A DNA stretch of 64,000 nucleotides from Mesostigma viride (taxonomy: Eukaryota; Streptophyta; Mesostigmatophyceae; Mesostigmatales; Mesostigmataceae): positions 2,811,273-2,875,272 of the forward strand of contig RPFO01000667.1 of NCBI GenBank assembly GCA_009746045.1. The letters run 5' to 3'. The notes beneath the pieces are model-generated. The model searched no databases and was not told the origin of the DNA. It was given only the letters and a program-made list of their open reading frames with translations. Each line of letters begins with the position of its first letter. Within the stretch, counting starts at the first letter, position 1. A program made the position numbers and the translations under genes. Positions 1 to 9,490 of the stretch are shown piece by piece.

Positions 1-959
1 ACCCAGTAACCGCCCCCTGGCACTGCTCCTTCCCCTGCCCCACTGGTGTACCCCCATGGAGGGGCTACCCCCGTGGCGTGCAGGCCACCAGCCCACAGTG
101 GGGCTATCCCGGGGTGGGTTTGAGGGGTGTGCCCACCCGGCACTCGCAGTGCAGGGCCCAATGGGGGGTGCCCTCCTCCCTGCAAGCCGGCAGGGCCCCC
201 CCCACCCCCCCGCACCCATCACCCCCTGTCCACCCATGACGGCGCCCATGCGGGCCATCATGGCGGGGTCCATGGCCAACAGGTGGGCCCCCGCAGCCCC
301 TCCCTTGCCACCGCTGCGCCCCCCCCCACAGTTGGGGCCGTGCCCCCTACCCCCTTTCCCCTGGCCCCTCCAGCCACCAGGGGGGTGCCTCCCACCACCT
401 TCCCTCGCCCAGCAAATGGCGTGGCACCTCTGCCAACAGTCTCCCCACCCCCTGGGAGACCTGTGCCAGTCTCCTGAGCCGATCCTAGGGCTTCTATGCT
501 CATGTTGCCCATGGTTGCCGCAATTTTTGCCAAATCATTGGAAAAATTCGCAGCTTGAGGCGCCCCATCATTCTGCTCATCTCCAGAGGCCCCAGACATG
601 TCCCCCAACATATCTTCGGCCTCCTCAGAGCCTACGAAGCCCTCCTCGGCCCCCATTTCGGCCAGGAACCCCTCTGGCAGTTTGTGCTCCAAGGAAAACG
701 CGATATTCTTTCCCAGTTGTGCTGGCTCGCTGCTAGCTTCTATTTCATATCCCACACTCACCAAATACCGTCCTAATGAGTCTAAGGGACTTTTTGAAGA
801 AGCTGCAAGTCTTGCCTTGTAGGCAGGACCGAGGGAACCCACTATCAAAGTGGCCAACGAAGTGCTATCCTTATTTGCTGCAAAATAAAGATTTCGTGCA
901 GTTTGCGCGAAACCTCTCGGAATGGGCTCATTCGACCCCATTTTTTGCTGCAAAATCAC
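1..959 (-). pseudogene. E0 gag-like ORF1, frameshifted and running off the left edge
   Basis: The open frame runs from 959 to a stop at 258-260 (233 residues). Its N-terminal ~90 residues align with the E2 gag at 52380: PRGFA near the start, then the shared pattern SS.....L...L...G.EI........L..NIA. The C-terminal half is Gly/Pro/Ala-rich. Near 258-300 the homology to the E2 stretch PEMMAQMNALMGG continues in another frame (DPAMMARMGAVMGG), so there is a frameshift among G/C runs. Role by family: nucleocapsid/RNA-binding protein of a DIRS-order element. It is much more divergent than the E2, E4 and E5 copies, so it is a separate subfamily. Confidence 0.6.
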
Positions 960-1033
960 TTAATATGACGTGGAAATTATCGAGCTTTAAAGAGCGCAAA
1001 AAGAACGAGTGATTTTGACCAAGAAACGGCAAA

Positions 1034-1509
1034 GAAAACTGATAAAGCATGCGCCGCCATGTCTTCCTCAATAAATTGGCTGCATTGCATGCGCACGGTG
1101 ACGGATGCAAGTCCGGTACAGTACTGGCGCGGCGCCCAGGTGCCACTGAACAGTTGTACTACAAAGAACCCATTTGTACTGATTCTTTCGACATTGTACT
1201 ACGTTTAGTCACTGTCTACTTCAACCCAGGTGGTCATACCACCTCCTAGGCAGGTTGTGCTACACCTGAACGAATCTTTACTAGCCTGAGCTAGTTTGAA
1301 CTAGTTTGAAGTAGATTGTACTACCCTGTAGTACCAATGAAGTACTTTGAACTACATCCAAGTACTTGGAAGCAGTCCAGAGGTCATTTGCAGGGACTTT
1401 CACCCTTTCCAGGAGCATTTCTCGCAGATCAGCCATGAGGCAGCGGCACCAACTCGCACTCCGCTCCCCTTAGTCGCAAATCAGGGAATCCAGATCGTAA
1501 GATCAACCA
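1034..1509 (-). repeat. E0 A1 terminal repeat
   Basis: About 476 bp, homologous along its length to E2 A1 (51811-52286) and A2 (57751-58226), in reverse orientation. It holds interleaved short motifs (CTAGTTCAAA, AAGTACTT, GTAGTAC) and a GGCGCGGCGCC box at 1126-1136. By analogy with PAT-type elements it should carry the promoter and one recombination end. Confidence 0.8.
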
Positions 1510-2067
1510 TCCTCCCAGCGGAGCTCGCGTCGATCGCGGGAGCGTGTGAGGGAGAGAGACCTGCGCCGAACCACCAAGGGGGTGCGTCTCCCCCGGCGAG
1601 CTTTCAAAGTGGCCTGGCGCCTGTTGGTCAAGGACCGCGACGACAGGGTGCTGCCGCTGCAGGTGCTGGATGCGCGCCAGGTCGCGCACGGGAGCCTGCA
1701 GGCCCGCTTGGCCCTTCGCAAGGAGCAGGAGGGCGTTGGGGCTGCACCGGGAGCCCCCCGCGGGTGGAAGAACAGCACGCACCATCTGGTGTGCAACAAC
1801 CTGACCTACATTCTGGATGTGGCCATCCAAGAGCTGGGGGAGGATGTGGTGACGGAGCTGGCCTGCTTCGAGTACCTGGCGCGTGTGGTCGAGGCGTTCC
1901 TCATGGTGGAGAAGACCAGCGGCTGGAACAACGGGGCGATGCACCTGCTGCCACTGGTGGAGGGCAGTACTATTGGAAGCGCAGCAGCCCGGGCAGCGCG
2001 GAAGGCGGCTCGCCAGGAGGCGGAGCTGGCATCGGCGGCGGCGGCGGCGGCCAAAAAGGACAAGTGA
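1510..2067 (+). CDS. E1 gag C-terminal part (5' truncated by E0)
   Basis: Open from the junction at 1510 to TGA at 2065-2067. An Arg-rich start is followed by a region matching the E2 gag C-terminus (53820-54118): NNLTYILDVAIQELGEDVV, then ELACFEYLARVVEAFLMVEKTSGWNN against the E2 GVEYLAL.VEALLLVETSGSWN. It ends in an Ala/Lys-rich tail (KKDK). The RT frame lies at -1 relative to this frame and is already open before the gag stop, as in E2, so ORF2 may be reached by frameshifting or re-initiation. No clear slippery heptamer is shared by both copies. Confidence 0.7.
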   Translation, partial: SSQRSSRRSRERVRERDLRRTTKGVRLPRRAFKVAWRLLVKDRDDRVLPLQVLDARQVAHGSLQARLALRKEQEGVGAAPGAPRGWKNSTHHLVCNNLTYILDVAIQELGEDVVTELACFEYLARVVEAFLMVEKTSGWNNGAMHLLPLVEGSTIGSAAARAARKAARQEAELASAAAAAAKKDK

Positions 2068-2099
2068 GGGGCAGGGGTGTGCTCCCGCTGCCAGTGAAG

Positions 2100-3237
2100 A
2101 TGGTCCCCCCGCTCGACCGCAGCCGCCTGCGATCCAACCGCAGGCTGCAGCGCGCTCTGCGTGCCAGAGCAAGGCTGCGGTGTCAAGAGCGGGCCACAAG
2201 GGGCCTGAACTGGCTGTGGGGCAGGACCCGGGAACGGTCCGGTGGACCGGCGGTGCAGCAGCAGGCTATTACTGCGAGCCCCTGCACCGTCGCCCAAAGG
2301 GCCGCCCTACAAGGGATGGAGGATGCTGCCCGCGTCTACAACCGCCGGCTTACCGCCGTAGCGGAGGCGACAGACACGGGGGACGCAGAGCCCGCGCCAT
2401 ACGGGCCGGGCGGTCAATACGAAATTATTGACCCGGAGAGGATGGCACTGCCAAAAGGAGGAGCTGCAGGTAGTGTCAAGCTGCTGGACTGCCTGCCGGA
2501 GGCATGGCAGAGGACGTATGAGGACATAAACAACATTCTACAAAGATGCGACGCGGAGGCGGGGGCGTGGATGCGGCGGGGCCGGGTGTCTCATGGTTGT
2601 GCAAGCGATGCGGCGTACGCACGACTGAGCATCAGGCTGGCGGAGACGCGGATGATCGAGTACAGTGAGGAGGCGCCCCCTGTGGTGAACGGCTGTTTTG
2701 CCGTCCCCAAGAAAGACCCCGGGGTTGTGGAGCCCAGCGAACGACGGCAGCGGTTTATAGGGAATATGGTGCCGTGCAACCGGCGCTTCCTCAAGCCGCC
2801 TACCTGTTACCTGCCTAACTTGGGCGAGGTCGCTGAGCTGAGTGTGGGGGCGCCATGCTATTCGGGCAAGACAGACCTTGACACCTACTATTACCGGTTC
2901 GAGGTACCTGAGAGCTGCTGGCGCCCCTATTTCTCGCTGCCCCCCGTGTGGTCCGATGAGGTCGGCCAGCTGGGACGACGGCGAAAGTTGTACCCCAGGT
3001 TCCGAGTCCTTGTCATGGGCTGGAGCCACTCGGTGGTCCTTGCACAGGTTGCCCACCTGCACTGTCTCTACGGGGCGGGAGTGCTCGATGCCAAGAGAGG
3101 GCTGTCATATCCCATGCACTTGATGGGGGTGCGCACAGTGCGCGGGGATGGCATGGACCGGCTGGAGTTGGTGGAGAGCGCAGCCAGTGCAGCGTGGCGG
3201 CTGCTGCCGGAGGATCCCCCACATCCCGCTCAGCTGG
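2100..3237 (+). pseudogene. E1 ORF2 first part: reverse transcriptase N-terminal half, interrupted by E3
   Basis: From ATG 2100 the frame encodes a basic N-terminus (MVPPLDRSRLRSNRRLQRAL), a linker, then RT fingers and palm: VPKKDPGV, RFIGNMV, KTDLDTYYYRF (RT motif A, catalytic Asp), and GWSHSVVLAQ. The frame is cut at PAQLV, immediately before the MIDDLG catalytic motif, which lies at 39389. After the cut, translation would run into the E3 terminal repeat and stop at 3330-3332, giving an RT without its catalytic Asp pair. E1 is therefore disrupted at this locus unless E3 is removed. Confidence 0.85.
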
Positions 3238-3944
3238 TTGATCTCCCTCGATCTGGATTCCCTGATTTGTCGGGGCGGAGGGAGCGAAGGAGGCGAGGGA
3301 CGCCGCTGGGTGACAGCACATATAAAAAATAAATAGAGCATTTAATAATTTATAATAGGCCCTGGTCTTTTATAAGGGGCAGTAGTCACAATTTATAAGG
3401 GCCCTCGAATTTAATAAGGGGCGCCAGTGTGGTGGTACGAGATCTGCCCTCTAATAGGGTGTAAGTCCGTAGGAGTAACTTGTAAACTAGTTCTAAGTAC
3501 TTGGATGTAGTTCCAAGTACTTCACTTGGCCTACAGGGTAGTACAGTCTACTTCAATCTACTTCAAACTAGTTCATTCTAGTTCAAACCAGTGCTGACGT
3601 GCTTCGGCGTAGCACTGGACGCTCAGGAGGTGAACGAACCTACTGGGGTGTAGTAGACCAAGACTAAACGTAGTACAATGTCAAAAGAATTAGTAGGGAT
3701 GGGTTCCTTGTAGTACAACTGGCCAAGGGTGCTTTTGGCGCCAAAACCAGGTGTACCGGACTTGCATCCGCCACAGTGGGCAAGTACGCTGCCACTTCGC
3801 ATGGTGTACGAATATTGTATGGGTCACGGAATTGTGTTTCGACCCGAATTAGAAGGACCTGGGCCGCCGCCGGCCCAAGTCTAAGAAAAAGTGCTGGCAT
3901 ATAACCAGCCGAGGTGTGCCTGTGCTGGTATTCGTTTTTATTAG
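3238..3944 (+). repeat. E3 A1 terminal repeat
   Basis: About 707 bp, starting TTGATCTCCCTCGATCTGG and ending TTCGTTTTTATTAG. It matches A2 (5651-5953 plus 38798-39201) with a few differences (for example a 15-bp stretch near 3507 differs). Like the other A repeats it contains arrays of AAGTACTT and CTAGTTC motifs. Confidence 0.85.
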
Positions 3945-5330
3945 TGGTGACGGCCAGCCATGGTGGCTGGCAACGATTTAAGCGAATGCAAAAGGCCTCC
4001 CCGAGTCCGGGGGGCTGGGAATGAATTTTATTTAGAGACGCGCGACGGTGGTCGGCGTCCAAGCGGTCGTTTGAGGGCCAGTCGTTGAAAATCGGGGCAG
4101 AAATTGCGGATTTAGTGCCGAAATCTGCGGTAGGGTGCCGGCAATCTTTTTCGGCCTGAACTGACCTGGGACGAGGCGAATAAAGGTTGCTTGGACCTGT
4201 TTCGATGGTCCTAAACGACGAGCAAAGGTGGCCGGCTGCTGTCCCGTCGTTTGAGGGGTGGGCATAGAAATTTGACCCGAAATTGAGTCGCAAGGCCGGA
4301 AAGTGCGGTAAGGGAACGAAAATTCTATTTCGGCCCTGGGCGTGCTTGTTCGAGCTGTTTTACGTTTGATACTGCCTTGCACGATAACCCTCAACGACGA
4401 GCGGTGTAAAAAATATAGTAGGCTGCAAAGCCGGCTGCCCAAGATCTGAATGCGGCATCATTAGCTATCTTTGGCTCTCGGGGCTTTGCGGGCAGGGCAT
4501 ACCGCGTCACAGCCCGATGGCTTTGATGGAGCGGGTCGGCTGGTCCATTACGTGATGGTAACGTGAAAAAGAATATGTGGAGCCGAATTTTATGGGGAAA
4601 ACCGGTGGCTGGAGGAGCGCTGGGTGTGGCTCCCTGGATTTTATTTCTCGAGGGCTTACGTGGTGGTAGGGCGGCTCGGCGGCCATGGGCCAGTGGTGGC
4701 CGGTTGGGGGAGGTGCCTTTCTTGACGGCTTTGGGGAGCTAAGAACTGTGGTGTATTGGAACTGGGGGGAGGCAAAATGAGCGGCCTACGTAAAAAGACT
4801 TTTGGGCGCTGCCAGGCTGGAACCCTGAGTCTGAGCTTTGGGATGACATCTGTAATGGCATCCAAGAGGTGGGCAGGCAATGGGGGGAGCCTGGTGAGAC
4901 CGGCTGGTTTTGACGGTTGTGAGGGCTAAGAGCAGGGGCGCTTGCTCAAGATAGCCTAAGTGACCGGCTAGCTGTCCTGAGAATGGAATGGAGATTACAC
5001 CTTGCTATGTATGCCGCCGGCAGCCCTCTAGGGCGAGTACCTGGGGATGCTTGCACCCCGGGTTACGCCCTGCAAACAGAGGGCTGTGACCGTAGCGGCA
5101 GCTTGTGGCATGTGACTTTTGGCGAGTCGCTGGGCCATAGCACTGGATCGTGACAGTTATGGCATGAGGAGCGCGAGGAGGATGGTGTAGGGTGGAAGTT
5201 GGCAGACATGCCAGCTATTTTCGCTGGACGAGGAGGGGGGAAAGGTGTGGGGGATTGATTGACCGAACCTTTGGTTGGACGCTGTTCTCTCCTATCCAAG
5301 GGGGATCAAGGCATTGTTTGAGACTTCGCT

Positions 5331-5368
5331 AGTGGGGCGCACTCCAGCAGACAAGCTGGGGCCCCACT
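5331..5368 (+). other. YR-element 3' hairpin, E3 copy 1
   Basis: An outer stem AGTGGGGC pairs with GCCCCACT (8 bp). Then come an unpaired GCACT, an inner stem CCAGC/GCTGG and the hexaloop AGACAA. Same architecture as the copies at 41332, 57339, 57444 and 57511 with different stem bases. It sits between the internal region and B1, the same position as in the coding elements. Confidence 0.7.
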
Positions 5369-5397
5369 GTTGGTGACAGGCTTCCCCGCGACCAGTA

Positions 5398-5435
5398 AGT
5401 GAGGGGCACTGTAGCAGGCATGCTAGGCCTTCACT
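5398..5435 (+). other. YR-element 3' hairpin, E3 copy 2 (weaker)
   Basis: Outer strands AGTGAGG and CCTTCACT pair with one G.U; then GCACT; the inner stem TAGC/GCTA is one pair shorter than elsewhere; loop AGGCAT. Confidence 0.55.
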
Positions 5436-5482
5436 ATTGGTGACGGGTCCTCCACGGCCAGAATGGCCAGGCTGGGGGAAGC

Positions 5483-5650
5483 GGGAAGTGAGATGGCAGC
5501 ATCAGCTGGCTGGGGGGGCCTGCAGATGCTTTATTCACCAATTATGCGACTTTGGTCCAAGAGTCTCTTGTGCGTAAACGTATTTTGTAAAAAATAATGT
5601 CTGGAGCCCTCAGTGATGGAGTGAACGAGTTGAGACATGCATAGGGATGG
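5483..5650 (+). repeat. E3 B1 repeat
   Basis: 168 bp, matching B2 at 39221-39388 from GGGAAGTGAG to ATAGGGATGG. It joins A2 directly. The B1/A2 junction is the template-like copy of the circle junction expected for PAT-type elements. Confidence 0.9.
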
Positions 5651-5953
5651 TTGATCTCCCTCGATCTGGATTCCCTGATTTGTCGGGGCGGAGGGAGCGA
5701 AGGAGGCGAGGGACGCCGCTGGGTGACAGCACATATAAAAAATAAATAGAGCATTTAATATTTTATAATAGGCCCTGGTCTTTTATAAGGGGCAGTAGTC
5801 ACAATGTATAAGGGCCCTGGAATTTAATAAGGGGCGCCAGTGTGGTGGTACGAGATCTGCCCTCTAATAGGGTGAAAGTCCGTATAAGTAACTTGTAAAC
5901 TAGTTCTAAGTACTTGGAACTACGTCCAAGTACTTGGCCTACAGGGTAGTACA
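5651..5953 (+). repeat. E3 A2 repeat, first part (cut by G1)
   Basis: Matches A1 up to GGGTAGTACA, where the G1 LTR begins. The sequence resumes at 38798 after the duplicated GTACA. Confidence 0.9.
5949..5953. other. G1 target-site duplication GTACA (partner 38798-38802)
   Basis: GTACA directly precedes the left LTR and directly follows the right LTR. The uninterrupted E3 A1 repeat has a single GTACA at the same place. Confidence 0.95.
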
Positions 5954-6526
5954 TGTTACGTCGCGTAACAATTCGTTGTAGTTACGGACGTAAATTAGGT
6001 CTTTTGCCTCGGTTGTCCCTAGGTTTACGTTTAGGCTCCTACCGGGACATTATTGTCCTCGTAACAGTACCGTGGTACATTGGGTGCCGTTGGGCGCCGC
6101 GCCGCGTACTTTACTAGTGGTCCTGATCCTGTGGTAGAATGTAGTGGACCAGCGTGCATCAGTAAATGTAGTGGACCAGCGTGCATCTGTAGGCGAGGGC
6201 CATGTCGGCCCGAGCGTGTTGGACCGTTGGTGACCATTTATGCGCGTTCTACCCCTTGTGTGTGCACTCGGCGTGTGTTAAATGAATTAACACATTTAGG
6301 CTTGGGTCACGGCAGTGTAGTTGTGTTTCCTTCCTCTATTCCTGGAGTAAACGGGTTTTGGTAAATGGTTGTATGGCGTATTATAGTAACACATACGTTA
6401 ATGCATTGAGATCAGCTCCGTCACGTTCGTCTTTCGCCAGAGGTTTGAGTAGAGGAGGCCTGACCAGTTTAGGTAGTATCAGGCCCATTAGAGGTAGAGG
6501 TGGAGGTAGATATCCGCGGCGTAACA
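5954..6526 (+). repeat. G1 5' LTR
   Basis: 573 bp, begins TGTTACGTCGCG and ends GCGGCGTAACA (TG...CA with an extended TGTTACG/CGTAACA inverted end). It contains a GGCGCCGCGCC box (6093-6103) and a duplicated AATGTAGTGGACCAGCGTGC motif near 6138 and 6166. Short open frames inside the LTR have no family signature. Confidence 0.97.
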
Positions 6527-6527
6527 A

Positions 6528-6539
6528 TGGTTCCGGAGG
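6528..6539 (+). other. G1 putative primer-binding site
   Basis: TGGTTCCGGAGG starts one base after the 5' LTR; the leading TGG fits a tRNA CCA end. The matching tRNA is not known from this window. Confidence 0.5.
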
Positions 6540-7049
6540 AACTTCAGTAGGTAGAGAACGAGACGACTATCCCTTGCCACATACACCTTTTCAAGACCCC
6601 TTCCGCGTCCAGGAACACGAAGCCGACACTTCCTTGATAGGTAATGGGCGGGTCGCCTTCAAGCTAGGAGAGTAGTGCTGCCCGTTTCGGGACACGCTCT
6701 ATCTAGATGCTAGACCTGCTCGCAGCGGATAAACCCTTTCGTAGTTAGCCTGTCCTTCGCCTTGTTTTCCTGCTTACGGTTGTTTCCTGTCTTAGATAGG
6801 GGAGTATTACTGTTCGGAGACGATTAGCGTCGCAGTACCTACACCTTTTTCCTTGTGCTGCTGCTTTATTAGACGGCCGCACCCGCAGAGTTACGGGTCG
6901 CTGTGTTAGGACGAGCGCTGGACTATCCGGTCGCTGACTTAGGACGAGAGCTGGACAATTCCGCCCTCATTCTTCTTTCGGTGATCCAGATCGTCCAGAT
7001 AAGTCGCCTACCCCTACTCCTTCTAGCGTGACGTCGCAAGACCCACCAG
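6540..7049 (+). other. G1 leader
   Basis: About 510 bp of untranslated leader between the PBS and the first ORF, with no recognisable coding signature. It ends in a strong splice-donor-like site. Confidence 0.6.
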
Positions 7050-7055
7050 GTGAGT
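7047..7055 (+). promoter_or_regulatory. Splice-donor-like site upstream of the G1 ORFs
   Basis: CAG|GTGAGT at 7047-7055 is a full match to the eukaryotic donor consensus, 10 bp before the first ORF. Acceptor-like sites lie just before gag (ends 9460) and just before the 3' ORF (ends 28000). Splicing is inferred, not shown. Confidence 0.5.
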
Positions 7056-7059
7056 TATC

Positions 7060-7452
7060 ATGAGTCAACGTCGTGTTTTTACTGCGCCTTCCCATTCATC
7101 TAGTGATAATAGCTTAGCTAAATATTACGTAGTTATTACCCCTCAATGGTCAGCCATTTTCCTCTCTTGGTCAGATGCTAGGAAGATAGTGCAAAATCGT
7201 ACATATAATGTAATTAGGTATAAGAAATTTGTTACCTTCGAGGAAGCTCAACAATTCCTTATAGACCATAGTGTATCAGATCTAGGCCTACACGTACGTT
7301 CTACTCCTCATGGTCGCCCTCCTGTAGAAGCTCTAGATTTTGCTACCCCTCCTTCGTCTCCCCCTAAGCGGGCTGCATCCTCATCTAGCTTAGATACTCC
7401 TCTCACCTTAGAATTCGGTTCCCTATCCATTACTGTTGTTAAAAAGGATTGA
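7060..7452 (+). CDS. G1 ORF0: small protein with RNase H1/viroplasmin-type hybrid-binding domain
   Basis: 130 residues from ATG 7060. Residues ~20-70 fit the RNase H1 N-terminal hybrid-binding domain, also found in the caulimovirus viroplasmin protein: KYYVV at the first strand, IFLSWSDARKIVQN in the helix, then YKKFVTFEEAQQFL, matching the family pattern YYVV...G...W.......V......KF.S..EA..FL. This fold binds RNA:DNA hybrids. The C-terminal half is Ser/Pro-rich and disordered-looking. The ORF precedes gag, and M3 inserted just 3' of its stop. No RNase H catalytic domain is attached; the pol RNase H is separate. A role in reverse transcription or translation control is inference. Confidence 0.75.
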   Translation: MSQRRVFTAPSHSSSDNSLAKYYVVITPQWSAIFLSWSDARKIVQNRTYNVIRYKKFVTFEEAQQFLIDHSVSDLGLHVRSTPHGRPPVEALDFATPPSSPPKRAASSSSLDTPLTLEFGSLSITVVKKD

Positions 7453-7475
7453 TTTAAATTGTTTCCTTCTTTTAA

Positions 7476-9385
7476 GGGGACTCGGCGCGGCGAATTTTTT
7501 CCGCGCCAAAAAAATTCCGCGGTACCCTCCGTACCGTGAAAAGTGGGTGCACGGTGCGCGCACCCCTTGCGGAAGTGGCCATGGCGACTGCTTTTAGACG
7601 AAACGTGACAAATCTGGCTCGCGGAAAGCAGAAAAAATGCTCGATTGTTGGAGAAAATTAGTTACTGATTCTACTTTATGGTGGGATGGTTGCGATCTAT
7701 AATGTCGTGGGCTTTTTTTCTTTACCATCGGCAGGGGGGGTCCGGCCTGAATTTCTGTCGGGATGAATAAAGTATAATGGATGCCTGCAGGTGTGATTGT
7801 CGATTGTTGCCAGTTTTGATGGTCCTAATGGAAGCTAGTTTAATGATGTTTCTAAAGCCGTAAAAATTCCCGCTGCTATCCTTACCTTTCCCGTCATTTT
7901 GCGGTAAGATAACATTAGGCCTGCGCGATGCGCGCCCGACCTCTCCATGAAAGGGTGGCCTTTCTTGTGCGCCTGGGCACGAATAAATGCCCGTTATGGT
8001 ACGTTCTTGTATTAAACGTCCTAAGATAGCGCTTTCCTGCTTTCTTAGCTCGTTGAGCGTAAGCTTTTTGCCTTCTTTCCGGCCAGATGCAGCCATGAAC
8101 TTGCGGGTCCTGGCGCTGCATCGCTAGATTCCTGGATGTTTTTTAGCAAGTTCGTCTGTGACGTGGCTGGCTTGCTGCAGCGCGTGGCCCACAACCTGTC
8201 GGGAAGGTGTAATGCTTTTATTTACATGCTTCTCTGAAATTTCTTTTGCTTTATAGACAGTTGTGTTCGAGGAAATTCACGCGGTCTTCCTAAGCAGCGG
8301 CATCATTTTCCCCAGACACTGACGAGCTGGCACCTGTCTCCTAAAGAAAGTGGCTCGTCCTTGTTAGAAAGGAGGCAGTGTGCATTTTGCGGGACACAAT
8401 GCTCAGTGGTGGCACATGCGTCAGGTAGGTTGTTCCAATGGTCTCTTCACCTTTCCCACTGAGTAAATGATAGCCTTTGTCATGCTAACCAGAGCAGCTA
8501 GCCACAGGTTGGCTGGATAAAAAGTCAGCTTATTTTCTCTTTATATACTGCATGTGTGGTCCTCCACATGTCCGGCTTGTTGGGCATTTTGGAACAGGGT
8601 TTTTAATGTGTTGTTGGGTGGAACAACTTGGTTGTTGGCACAAAATCGCACATTATTAGCCTGAGATAGGCATGACATATGCTGCTCAGGCGTGTCGTCC
8701 TACCAGCCTTGTTGATAAGGGTAGACTCACAAGGCTGGCTGTGCCGATGGAGGGGTGGGGCGTATGACGCTCCGGACATCCTCCTCACACTCCGTGATCA
8801 AAGTGGGCATGTTTTTGGGTGTCTAGGGTAGCAAAACAGATGTCATTTTGGCTCAGCACTAGCTCAATTCTCTTTTAGCGTCTACCCAGGTGGCATCACA
8901 GGAAAATCAATAACTTGAGCTACGCTTGTCAGAATGAGCTCAAATTTTGGCAGTGTGTTTCCCCCCACTCAGTGGAATTTAAAATGTATGGATGACCCAA
9001 TCTGATGTGTTAATGATTTGATTTATTTTTTTTTTGCTAAAAAAAGTACCCATTTTGCGGGAAAATTAATAACTCAAACAAATGTGACCATTTTGGCCAT
9101 GTAAATAGCCCAGCTTTTAAAAAAGTGGGGGAACTTTGCAGAAATGTATGGGCAGGTCATTTAGACAAGTGGTTTGTCTTGGGCAAAATATCTCATAAAT
9201 AGCGTCTTTTTCTATTTTTAGCTCGCCACCGGTGCGTGGTTGGGGGTAGTACCCCCAACAAGTGGTGGTATGAATGTCCAAACATCATATTTATGGTACC
9301 CAATCATCACTAGATGGTTCCCATGTGCATTGGAACTGATACTCACTAAAGTCTGTTTTTCAGGCTTTTGGACGTGCGAGTCCCC
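7476..9385. mobile_element. M3: TTAA-flanked inverted-repeat element in the G1 leader
   Basis: 1910 bp, bounded by TTAA on both sides (7472-7475 and 9386-9389), with short inverted ends GGGGACTCG...CGAGTCCCC. The TTAA duplication fits piggyBac-like or Sola3-like insertion; the short ends do not decide. A minus-strand frame at 7722-8096 (124 residues, starting MAASGRKEGKKLTLNELRKQ) could be an exon but has no recognisable domain. No transposase is seen, so the element is probably non-autonomous. Confidence 0.75.
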
Positions 9386-9440
9386 TTAAGCCATTAAAAG
9401 CTTTTTCTTTTCTTTCCTTGCCTTAAATTAGGCCTTGTCC

Positions 9441-9460
9441 TTTATCCTTGTTGCTTTCAG
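9441..9460 (+). promoter_or_regulatory. Splice-acceptor-like site upstream of G1 gag
   Basis: TTTATCCTTGTTGCTTTCAG is a pyrimidine-rich tract ending in CAG, 30 bp before the gag ATG. Paired with the donor at 7050 it would remove ORF0 and make gag the first ORF. Confidence 0.45.
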
Positions 9461-9490
9461 TTAGATTTCTGATCATTTACTTAAATAAAA

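Larger units (their letters stand above)
1..1509 (-). mobile_element. E0: 5' part of a PAT/Kangaroo-like YR retrotransposon
   Basis: The minus-strand element starts at 1509 with the same terminal bases (TGGTTGATCTTACGATCTGG) that open the A repeats of E2. It reads leftward through an A repeat, a leader and a divergent gag, then leaves the window at position 1. Its start abuts the middle of the E1 gag, so E0 most likely inserted into E1. Only the 5' portion is visible, so RT, RNase H and recombinase cannot be assessed. Confidence 0.75.
1510..3237 (+). mobile_element. E1: PAT/Kangaroo-like YR retrotransposon, left segment
   Basis: This is the internal part of a plus-strand YR element: the gag C-terminus and the first half of RT. 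The left side is cut by E0 at 1509/1510. The right side is cut by E3 at 3237/3238 and resumes at 39389. The split is supported by the reading frame: 2100-3237 plus 39389-41382 equals 3132 nt, an exact multiple of three, and the protein matches E2 across the join. Confidence 0.9.
3945..5482 (+). other. E3 internal region, non-coding
   Basis: No protein family is recognisable on either strand. Two degenerate copies of a ~180-bp block occur at about 4040-4200 and 4220-4400 (shared CGTTTGAGGG, TTTTTCGGCC-like and GCGGTA-like stretches). The 3' end holds two of the conserved hairpins. Open frames on the minus strand here have no family signature and span the A1 boundary. Confidence 0.6.
3238..5953 (+). 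mobile_element. E3: non-coding YR retrotransposon with split direct repeats, left segment
   Basis: The layout is A1 (3238-3944), internal (3945-5482), B1 (5483-5650), A2 (5651-5953, resuming at 38798-39201), spacer, B2 (39221-39388). A1/A2 and B1/B2 are near-identical by eye. The A-ORFs-B1-A2-B2 order is that of PAT and Ngaro elements, but there is no coding capacity, so this is a non-autonomous derivative likely mobilised by E1/E2-type proteins. Without G1 it would be about 3.3 kb. It lies inside the E1 RT gene; GGT is present at the left junction, the B1/A2 junction and the right junction. Confidence 0.85.

Noticed and set aside
56-736. 226-residue plus-strand frame opposite the E0 gag
   Set aside because: Pro-rich shadow of the GC-rich minus-strand gag.
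1049-1249. A 66-residue antisense frame conserved in A repeats (also at 48435, 52071, 58011)
   Set aside because: It stays open because the DNA repeats are alike; it lies antisense within a terminal repeat, and changes are not biased to silent sites as far as I can see.
3664-4293. 209-residue minus-strand frame in E3
   Set aside because: It crosses the A1/internal boundary, has no domain, and the A2 copy gives a different, truncated frame.
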